Positions 57,753 to 64,000 of a DNA stretch of 64,000 nucleotides are shown in pieces (within the stretch, counting starts at the first letter, position 1; each line of letters starts with the position of its first letter). The DNA comes from Paenibacillus sp. TCA20 (GTDB taxonomy: Bacteria; Bacillota; Bacilli; Paenibacillales; Paenibacillaceae): the NCBI RefSeq assembly GCF_000732325.1, contig NZ_BBIW01000001.1, forward strand, positions 186,001-250,000. The letters are read 5' to 3'. A program made the position numbers and the translations under genes. The notes beneath the pieces are model-generated. The model was given only the letters and a program-made list of their open reading frames with translations, was not told where the DNA came from and did not search any database.

Positions 57753-58540
57753 TTAAGCTCCCTGTTTAATCACTTCCAGTACTCCCTGCATAGCTTCAAA
57801 CATGACTGCGAACAAATTTTCAAATAAATATAACAGGCCTGGTATGGTGACCAGCATCATCGCAAGTCCTACCAGAATTTTTAACGGAACACCAATGACA
57901 AACACATTGAACTGCGGCGCAGTTCTTGCCAAGAAGCCGAGACCCACATCTGTCATAAACAGAGCGACAACAAGAGGTGCTGCCAGCTGAAATGCGAGCA
58001 TAAACGCCTGAGCGAAAGCGGTTATGATTAATTCCGCGATATTCCCGCTTGCCATTGCAGCAAACAGATCATTACCTACCAGCGGTACCCACTCGTAGCT
58101 GTACACAATTGCATCCAGCATTCGATGATGACCGTTCATGGTCAGAAATAACAGAACAGCAAAGGCATACTTCACATTCCCTGTCAAAGGAGCGGCTGCG
58201 CCTGTCATCGGGTCGTAGACATTCGCCATCCCAAACCCGATCTGAATATCGATAAATGCACCTGCTGTTTGTATCGCTGTAATCATGAGTAGTGCGATGT
58301 AGCCGAGCAGCAGCCCCATCAGTATTTCTTTCACAATGAGCAGAATATATTGACCATCCATCGGAATCGACTGATCTAAGCCAAATGTGAGGTACACAAT
58401 AACGGTAATAAAAAAGATATTCCGATCTTAAATACCCCTGGAACCCCTGGCGTAGAAAATATAGGTGCTGCTACAAAAAATGCTGTAATTCGACAAAAAA
58501 TAAGCAGAGCGACAGAAAAACCTTGAAGCATCATCTCCAT
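57753..58540 (-). pseudogene. fliR: Flagellar export protein FliR, interrupted by a -1 frameshift
   Basis: The gene for the FliR export-gate protein is in two frames. From the ATG at 58540 (11 bases after the fliQ stop, GGGTAGG upstream) the first frame reads MEMMLQGFSVALL... and GVPGVFKIGISF, then stops at a TAG at 58376-58378 after 54 codons. The remainder, starting TVIVYLTFGLDQSI in the overlapping frame, continues normally to the stop at 57753 and holds the usual FliR membrane segments (GFGMANVYDPMTG). Adding one T to the T6 run at 58410-58415 would give one intact 262-residue protein, the normal FliR size. The junction TTTTTTA (58409-58415) has the form of a -1 slippery heptamer in the correct phase. 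Sequencing error, phase variation, recoding or true inactivation are all possible. Confidence 0.85.
58409..58415 (-). other. T6A slippery heptamer in fliR
   Basis: In the initial fliR frame the codons are TCT TTT TTA TTA, so the heptamer T TTT TTA is in the X XXY YYZ phase needed for simultaneous -1 slippage. Reading ATT after TTA would enter exactly the frame of the remaining FliR. There is no strong stem-loop just downstream, only a 4-bp TGTG/CACA pair. Confidence 0.6.
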
Positions 58541-58551
58541 GTTGTATATGC

Positions 58552-58821
58552 CTACCCGATATAAGTATGAAGATTATCCAAAATGTTAAATGTGAAATCG
58601 ACCATTGTTGCAAGTATCCATGGCCCAAATAACAACAGCGCCACAAGCACCGCAATAATCTTGGGAACAAAAGCCAGTGTCTGCTCTTGGATCTGTGTCG
58701 TCGCTTGAAAAATACTGATAATAAGACCTACTACAAGCCCTAATACAAGCATTGGCGCACTGATTTCCAGTGCGATAAAAATCGCTTGCCCTGCCAGTTC
58801 AATGATAAAATCGGATGTCAT
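58552..58821 (-). CDS. fliQ: Flagellar export protein FliQ
   Basis: An 89-residue two-helix membrane component of the export gate (AMFIALEISAP-type first helix; QTLAFVPKIIAVL before the second). It is complete and placed between fliP and fliR. Confidence 0.96.
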   Translation of the reverse strand: MTSDFIIELAGQAIFIALEISAPMLVLGLVVGLIISIFQATTQIQEQTLAFVPKIIAVLVALLLFGPWILATMVDFTFNILDNLHTYIG

Positions 58822-58856
58822 GGCCGCTTGCCTCCAATGTCTAGATGCGCCCTAGT

Positions 58857-59615
58857 TTAAGGACTGAAACTTAATAACAGAGATTTTACGACCAAATACC
58901 AGCCATCCACCAGAACAAAGAGAAGAATCTTGAAGGGCAGTGATATCATGACCGGCGGGAGCATCATCATCCCCATCGCCATAAGTACACTCGACACGAC
59001 AATATCAATGACTAGAAATGGAATAAATATCATAAAGCCCATCTGAAATGCAGTTTTTAATTCACTTATGGCATAGGCCGGAACAAGTACATGTAAGGGA
59101 ATATCCTCATAGGACTCGGGCTGCTCCGCTCCGGTATATTCCATAAACAGCAGCAGATCCTTCTCTCTCGTATGAGAGAACATGAATTCCTTCATCGGCT
59201 CGGCTGCCTCCTCCAGTGCTTCCGTCTGAGTAAGCTCTCCTCTCAGATAAGGCTGGAGTGCGACTTCATTCATTTGTGATATGGTTGGAGACATAATAAA
59301 CAAGGTCAGAAAAAGGGCCAGTCCGACGAGCACTTGGTTCGGCGGCATTTGGTTCGTACCGAGCGACGTTCTGACAAAGCTCAGGACGATAACGATCCTA
59401 GTAAAGCTTGTCATTAATACGAGAATTGCAGGTGCAATGCTTAATACCGTAATGAGTAAAATAATAGATAATGCGCTTGTGCTCGGTTCTTCGCCTTCCG
59501 TATTCCCGAACTCGATAGAGATATCAGGGATCGGCTGTGCCGCAAAGGCCTCTGTACCATTGAATACCGTCAGGCACACCCACAACAGACATGCAACTAC
59601 AATCTTCTTATTCAT
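58857..59615 (-). CDS. fliP: Flagellar export protein FliP
   Basis: A 252-residue export-gate protein with a cleavable signal peptide (residues ~1-25), a short periplasmic stretch and four membrane segments. The FliP signatures FTRIVIVLSFVRTSLGTNQMP and FMIFIPFLVIDIVVSSVLM are present. It overlaps fliO by four bases. Confidence 0.96.
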   Translation of the reverse strand: MNKKIVVACLLWVCLTVFNGTEAFAAQPIPDISIEFGNTEGEEPSTSALSIILLITVLSIAPAILVLMTSFTRIVIVLSFVRTSLGTNQMPPNQVLVGLALFLTLFIMSPTISQMNEVALQPYLRGELTQTEALEEAAEPMKEFMFSHTREKDLLLFMEYTGAEQPESYEDIPLHVLVPAYAISELKTAFQMGFMIFIPFLVIDIVVSSVLMAMGMMMLPPVMISLPFKILLFVLVDGWYLVVKSLLLSFSP

Positions 59616-60103
59616 GAATCCCTCGACCGATCTCTAGTATCTTCTTGAAGCCAGTCTTCCATCTGTTCCTTGCGATCTGGCATTTCTTGAAGTTTCTGTT
59701 CAAACAATTGCTTAAAGTCAGCTTCATCAACTTCTTGAGACTTGGCCCGATCTCGGTTAAGCCGGGTCTTCAGATTCTCAATTGTTGAGAGGATTGATGT
59801 TGTTTCCCTTCCTTCAAGCTCAAATTGCTTCATTAGCTGACTGATCTCCTCGGGATCAGCTAAGGTATCAATAACATTGATATCCTCACCAACCCCAAGG
59901 ATATATAGTTTACTGCCTATCTCAACGATTTGAATGGATTTGCTCGGTCCAAGCCCGACTCCGCCAACAATTCTCATCGCTTTCTTCTGGAAAAAGTGTT
60001 GATTCTTACGACCCAGCCAGCGTACGAGCAGCACGATGGCTGCAATGATCGCAATAAGGACTACAATTACCCATAGCAGCTGGCCATAATAACTGGTTTC
60101 CAT
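59612..60103 (-). CDS. fliO: Flagellar biosynthesis protein FliO/FliZ
   Basis: A 163-residue protein with one membrane segment at residues ~8-30 and a cytoplasmic domain containing GGVGLGPSKSIQIVEIGSK, typical of FliO, which assists FliP complex assembly. The C-terminal ~60 residues are charged and probably disordered. B. subtilis names it fliZ. Confidence 0.9.
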   Translation of the reverse strand: METSYYGQLLWVIVVLIAIIAAIVLLVRWLGRKNQHFFQKKAMRIVGGVGLGPSKSIQIVEIGSKLYILGVGEDINVIDTLADPEEISQLMKQFELEGRETTSILSTIENLKTRLNRDRAKSQEVDEADFKQLFEQKLQEMPDRKEQMEDWLQEDTRDRSRDS

Positions 60104-60112
60104 CGGTTTCGA

Positions 60113-60478
60113 TTAAATACCTAACGTCTTGTTAATCGCTTCGATGACACGATCGGATTGGAACGGCTTCACGATGAAGTCCTTCGCACCAGCCTGAATG
60201 GCGTCAATAACCATTGCCTGCTGTCCCATTGCAGAACACATGATAACTTTAGCATTAGGCTCGATTTTTTTAATTTCCTTCAATGCAGCAATACCGTCCA
60301 TTTCTGGCATGGTAATATCCATGGTGATCAAGTCAGGACGAAGCTCCTTATACTTTTCAATAGCTTGTGCTCCATCTTGTGCTTCTCCAACAACCTCAAA
60401 CCCGTTTTTTGTCAGAATGTCTCGAATCATCATTCTCATAAATGCTGCGTCGTCCACGATTAGAATTCGATTTGCCAT
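60113..60478 (-). CDS. cheY: Chemotaxis response regulator CheY
   Basis: A 121-residue single receiver domain. The acidic pocket is D9/D10, the phosphorylated Asp is D54 in ITMDITMPEMDG, and the conserved Lys is in DFIVKPF. The ATG at 60478 lies 12 bases after GGGGAGG. It sits between fliY and fliO as in B. subtilis. Confidence 0.96.
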   Translation of the reverse strand: MANRILIVDDAAFMRMMIRDILTKNGFEVVGEAQDGAQAIEKYKELRPDLITMDITMPEMDGIAALKEIKKIEPNAKVIMCSAMGQQAMVIDAIQAGAKDFIVKPFQSDRVIEAINKTLGI

Positions 60479-60508
60479 GTTAGTTAAAATCCTCCCCAAA
60501 AATTGTGC

Positions 60509-61804
60509 TTATTGTATTTTCTGTAGTCGGTCCCATTCACTGATGATATCTGTTACACGTACACCAAAGTTCTCGTCAATAACAACGACCTCGCCCTTAG
60601 CGATCAGCTTCTGGTTTACAAGAATATCTACAGGTTCACCGGCAAGCTTGTCCAGTTCAATAATCGATCCCTGAGATAGTTCCAAAATATCCTTAATTTG
60701 CTTCTGGGTCCTTCCTAATTCTACGGTGACTTTAAGCGGTATGTCCATCAATAAATTCAAATTATTGTCGCTTTGCTGCCCAAAATTTCCATTGTGGAAG
60801 TTTGCGAACTGTACAGGTTGCACATTTACACCGCGAGCGTGCATATTTCCGTAATGTTGTGGTTCGTTATATTGCATATTCGGCATTTGCTGCGGCATCT
60901 GCTGCTGCATTGGCGGCATCGGCGCTTGTCCCTGCCAAGGGTCCTGGTATGGCATGCCTGGCATCTGCATCGGTTGAGATGGTGGAGAAGGCATACTATT
61001 CGGATGCTCCTGCACCGGAGTCTGCACCGGGGGCTGCGCTGCCTGAGCCGGTGGTGCCGGTTCAGTGATCTCCTCGACCGCTGCAGCAACTTCAGTGGCT
61101 GCTTCTTCCACAGGATCAGATGAACCATGGATCAGCATATGAACCATATTTTTCGCAAAATCCACTCTTAACAGCTGCATAATGTTCGAATCGATCAAAT
61201 CTCCAATGAGCAGCCTGAAGGATACTTTAATCAGCGTTTCGTCCATTGGAAAATTGTTAAGTCCTTCGCCGCTGGACATATTCAAAATGTCGATGCTTGG
61301 AGGCGAAATATTTACAAAACGATTAAACAAAGTGGACATGGAGGTAGCTGAAGATCCCATCATCTGGTTCATTGCTTCCTGAACCGCACTGATATGAATT
61401 TCATTCAGTTCCTCATCCTGCGGATTCCCTTCACCGCCAAGCATCAAGTCCGCGATCACCTGCGCGTCGCGCTTTTTGATCACCAGGGAATTAATTCCTT
61501 CAAATCCATCTACGTACGTAACATGTACGGTGACATGCGGCTTGGGGAACTCCTCTTCAAACTGCGACTTGTTAATTATCGAAATTTTAGGTGTTGTTAT
61601 ATCTACTTTATTCCCGAGCAAGGTGGACAGTGCTGTTGCCGCACTCCCGAAAGTGATGTTACCAATTTCGCCCAGCGCATCCTGCTCCAGCGGTGTGAGA
61701 TAATCGTCAACCGTCTTGATTACAGGCTCTCCGCTGGAAATGGATTCAGATTGCTTCAATAGAGCATCTATTTCTTCCTGGGACAAATAATCTTTACTCG
61801 TCAA
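60509..61804 (-). CDS. fliY: Flagellar motor switch phosphatase FliY
   Basis: A 431-residue switch protein. The N-terminal LSQEEIDALLK segment matches the CheY-P-binding motif of FliM/FliY. A CheC-like phosphatase domain with two sites follows (DALGEIGNITFGSAATALS; SAVQEAMNQMMGSSATSMS), then a Pro/Gln/Met-rich linker and a C-terminal FliN domain (LNLLMDIPLKVTVELGRTQ). I use the TTG at 61804, nine bases after AAGGAG; it overlaps fliM by 11 bases. Confidence 0.94.
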   Translation of the reverse strand: MTSKDYLSQEEIDALLKQSESISSGEPVIKTVDDYLTPLEQDALGEIGNITFGSAATALSTLLGNKVDITTPKISIINKSQFEEEFPKPHVTVHVTYVDGFEGINSLVIKKRDAQVIADLMLGGEGNPQDEELNEIHISAVQEAMNQMMGSSATSMSTLFNRFVNISPPSIDILNMSSGEGLNNFPMDETLIKVSFRLLIGDLIDSNIMQLLRVDFAKNMVHMLIHGSSDPVEEAATEVAAAVEEITEPAPPAQAAQPPVQTPVQEHPNSMPSPPSQPMQMPGMPYQDPWQGQAPMPPMQQQMPQQMPNMQYNEPQHYGNMHARGVNVQPVQFANFHNGNFGQQSDNNLNLLMDIPLKVTVELGRTQKQIKDILELSQGSIIELDKLAGEPVDILVNQKLIAKGEVVVIDENFGVRVTDIISEWDRLQKIQ

Positions 61805-62792
61805 GCTCTTCAACTCCTTCAATCAGAATCTCATCGATCTGCACGGCCACTCGATCTCTTAGTGTACCGGGACTTCCCATAAATTTAGCCCGTTCCCCCA
61901 CCTTGATCGTCAGCCCTTCCTCAACCGGCTTATTTAATGTAATGACATCTCCGACATTCAAGGATAGAAACTCTGCTATGGAAATATTTGATTCACCCAG
62001 TTCTGCGATGATCGGTAATTTCGCTTTTTTAACTCTTTCTTTAATCGCTACTACTTCCTCAGGTGCTCTCGATTTTTTCTCAGAAATGAACCACTGATGC
62101 GTCGACAGCTTGGACATGATCGGTTCAACTACCACATGCGGAATACATAAGTTAATCATTCCCGTGGTGTCACCGATCTTGGTACTGAGCGAAATAAGAG
62201 CAATGGTCTCATTCGGAGAAACAATCTGCATAAACTGCGGATTCGTCTCCAGTGCTTCCATTCTTGGTGTGATATCAAGTACCGTCTTCCACGCTTCTTG
62301 CAGGCTGTCAAATGCCTTGCTGAATATTCGTTCCATAATGGTAGTTTCAATCTCAGTCATCGAGCTTGTCTTGGCTGAAGAAGTTCCAGGCCCGCCTAAT
62401 AAACGATCCAGCATCGCGTATGCAACGTTGGGGTGTACTTCAAGCACCATTCTGCCTTGGAGCGGCTCCGCTTCAAAAATGTTCAAGATCGTCATCTTCG
62501 GTATGGACCTGATAAACTCGTCATAAGGAAGCTGCTCAACCTGAACAACATTAATTTGAACAAAAGTTCGTAATTGTGCTGAAAAATAAGTGGTCAGATA
62601 TCTCGCAAAGTTCTCATGTATACGTGTCAAGCTTCGAATATGATCCTTCGAAAAGCGTACAGCACGTTTGAAATCGTAGGATCTAATCTTTCGCGCGGTT
62701 TCTTCCTTCTTGAGCTCTTCAGCATCCATCTCCCCAGAGGAAAGAGCAGCGAGGAGGGCATCTATCTCATTCTGTGAAAGTACATCAACCAT
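61794..62792 (-). CDS. fliM: Flagellar motor switch protein FliM
   Basis: A 332-residue switch protein with the N-terminal CheY-binding motif LSQNEIDALLAAL, the middle CheC-like domain without phosphatase residues, and a C-terminal FliN-like domain (FLSLNVGDVITLNKP). It is complete and overlaps fliY. Confidence 0.97.
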   Translation of the reverse strand: MVDVLSQNEIDALLAALSSGEMDAEELKKEETARKIRSYDFKRAVRFSKDHIRSLTRIHENFARYLTTYFSAQLRTFVQINVVQVEQLPYDEFIRSIPKMTILNIFEAEPLQGRMVLEVHPNVAYAMLDRLLGGPGTSSAKTSSMTEIETTIMERIFSKAFDSLQEAWKTVLDITPRMEALETNPQFMQIVSPNETIALISLSTKIGDTTGMINLCIPHVVVEPIMSKLSTHQWFISEKKSRAPEEVVAIKERVKKAKLPIIAELGESNISIAEFLSLNVGDVITLNKPVEEGLTIKVGERAKFMGSPGTLRDRVAVQIDEILIEGVEELDE

Positions 62793-62839
62793 TTATCTCA
62801 CCCCCTTGCAGAAATAAAAATGAACTTACCTAAGCTGCA

Positions 62840-63304
62840 TTACAAGCCTGCTACCACGATAGAAGTGATTTTACTTTCCGTAACTCTGCCGCTTGGCAGT
62901 TCCTTATTAATCAGCTCCGTGAGCTCACTCAGGAACAAATCACGGTTCTTGCCGGACTCAAGCTGCTCAGGCTGAGTATCAGCCAGCTTCTGCAGGATGG
63001 CTGGCTTGATCTGAATTTCCTTAATTTTCTCAAAATCTTCTTTAGCTTCCTTGGAGTTCACCTGGAATGCGAGGTTCAATTGAACAATATTCGTATATCC
63101 TGCAAGGTTCGTCTTGATGTCTGTAATTTCTGAAGTCAGCTCTACGATTTCATCTGCGGACAAATGCTTCGTCGCTGTACTTTCAGCCACTTCCTGATTT
63201 GAGCTCTCATCTGCATTTGTCCGATCTACTAACAGAACCACAGCAAGCACGATCAGGGTAATGCCAAGCATGATCGTAGAAAGCCAGGGTAACATCTTTT
63301 TCAT
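62840..63304 (-). CDS. fliL: Flagellar basal body protein FliL
   Basis: A 154-residue single-pass membrane protein (segment ~residues 9-28), with an extracytoplasmic FliL domain (VQLNLAFQVNSKEAKEDFEK) that associates with the stator and basal body. It starts one base after the swrD stop. Confidence 0.93.
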   Translation of the reverse strand: MKKMLPWLSTIMLGITLIVLAVVLLVDRTNADESSNQEVAESTATKHLSADEIVELTSEITDIKTNLAGYTNIVQLNLAFQVNSKEAKEDFEKIKEIQIKPAILQKLADTQPEQLESGKNRDLFLSELTELINKELPSGRVTESKITSIVVAGL

Positions 63305-63305
63305 A

Positions 63306-63530
63306 TTAGGAATCCTCCGTTTGCTGCTGCACTTTTATCGTTGCTGCATGTATGCCTATTTCACCGTTATACTCTTTGATCTTGTTAATGATTTCGTCTG
63401 CCTTTTCTAATACAATCAAACGTTTACCTGTAACGAGAGTGACGTATGTATCCGGTGTTTCTTCTACAGTTTCTACGAGCAGCGCATTTAACCACATGGA
63501 TGAACCATTTAATCTCGTCACTAATATCAT
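63306..63530 (-). CDS. swrD: FlbD-family protein SwrD
   Basis: A 74-residue soluble protein of the FlbD/YlzI family (ILVTRLNGSSMWLNALLVE, VTLVTGKRLIVLEKADEI). In B. subtilis SwrD raises flagellar power for swarming. It lies between the hook gene and fliL, the usual place. Confidence 0.92.
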   Translation of the reverse strand: MILVTRLNGSSMWLNALLVETVEETPDTYVTLVTGKRLIVLEKADEIINKIKEYNGEIGIHAATIKVQQQTEDS

Positions 63531-63592
63531 GGATTTTCCTCCCGCTTAAGTGCCTAAGGGAAGCTGTCAGCCTCCCCTAAGCTATCAAATTA

Positions 63593-64000
63593 TTAACGCT
63601 TGAGGTTTACTACTTCAGTAAGCACTTCATCAGAGGTTGTAATAATACGGGAATTCGCTTGGAATCCGCGCTGTGCCACGATCATTTCTGTAAATTCACC
63701 CGTAAGATCGACGTTAGACATTTCCAGCTGTCCTGTAACAATCGCTCCAGTACCTGCTTCAGCATCATTGGCAGTAACGATTTCAAGTTCTCCTTCGGGA
63801 TTGGCATTCAAGGTCATACGGTACAGGTTGCCTCCCATTTTCTCAAGACCGCCAGGATTGGCGACAAGTCCGATCCCCAGCTGAACATCGGCAGCTATCG
63901 TTCCATCCGCAAGCTGTGTATTAATCATGCCATCCTGACCGATTGAAAAGGCCACCACTTCAGGGTCGATCACGATTGCCGCTCCATCGGAATCAAAAAC
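63593..64000 (-). CDS. flgE: Flagellar hook protein FlgE, C-terminal part
   Basis: The last ~135 residues of a flagellar hook/rod-family protein; the gene continues beyond the window. The conserved C-terminal segment (LEMSNVDLTGEFTEMIVAQR, then FQANSRIITTSDEVL) is characteristic of FlgE/FlgG. Position directly before swrD-fliL-fliM indicates the hook gene, called flgE (earlier flgG) in B. subtilis. Confidence 0.9.
   Translation of the reverse strand, partial: VFDSDGAAIVIDPEVVAFSIGQDGMINTQLADGTIAADVQLGIGLVANPGGLEKMGGNLYRMTLNANPEGELEIVTANDAEAGTGAIVTGQLEMSNVDLTGEFTEMIVAQRGFQANSRIITTSDEVLTEVVNLKR

Noticed and set aside
58428-58670. An 80-codon minus-strand frame across the fliQ-fliR junction
   Set aside because: It uses a frame different from both fliQ and the first part of fliR, and its composition does not look like a real protein; FliQ and FliR segments explain the region.

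Overview
The window is a 64 kb piece of a chromosome from a spore-forming, flagellated, low-to-mid GC Gram-positive bacterium. Gene order matches the Bacillus subtilis block from flgE through the flagellar/chemotaxis operon, rpsB-tsf, polC, nusA-infB, pnp, the dipicolinate/lysine genes and spoIIIE to the ymf genes, read in reverse. Several details point to Paenibacillaceae rather than Bacillus (an inference): dut sits beside the dipicolinate genes, an archaeal/eukaryotic-type ProRS occupies the proS position, extra small genes lie in the chemotaxis block, and TTG starts are frequent. Every gene I can support is on the minus strand, so transcription runs from 64000 towards 1.

Right part (about 64000 to 42879): the 3' end of the hook gene flgE, then swrD, fliL, fliM, fliY, cheY, fliO, fliP, fliQ, fliR, flhB, flhA, flhF, flhG, cheB, cheA, cheW, cheC, cheD, a small membrane protein, sigD, a FapA-like DUF342 protein, a 104-residue protein, a SwrB-like protein and a membrane protein with an MltG-type N-terminal fold. 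Many of these genes overlap or nearly touch, as expected of one long operon. fliR is interrupted by a one-base frameshift at a T6A heptamer and is the most notable observation in the window.

Middle part (about 42840 to 20467): rpsB-tsf with its own promoter and terminators, pyrH-frr, uppS-cdsA-dxr-rasP-proS-polC (membrane, isoprenoid, tRNA charging and replication functions), then rimP-nusA-ylxR-ylxQ-infB-rbfA-nrnA-truB-ribF-rpsO. The rimP operon begins at a near-consensus SigA promoter followed by a hairpin; a second long hairpin lies between rimP and nusA. IF2 carries a 27-bp in-frame minisatellite.

Left part (about 20300 to 1): pnp with tandem terminators, the sporulation deacetylase-like ylxY, the M16 peptidase mlpA overlapping dut, dpaA-dpaB (dipicolinate synthase), asd-dapG-dapA (supplying dihydrodipicolinate to both lysine/peptidoglycan and DPA), rnjB, tepA-ylzJ, the SpoIIIE/FtsK translocase, a SleB-type spore cortex hydrolase, and the ymfF-ymfH-ymfI group, the last cut by the window edge.

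I see no rRNA, tRNA, insertion sequence, prophage, CRISPR array or attachment site. The window is a conserved core region, and its unusual signals are local: the fliR frameshift, several leader or intergenic RNA hairpins, the IF2 repeat and a few poorly known small proteins.
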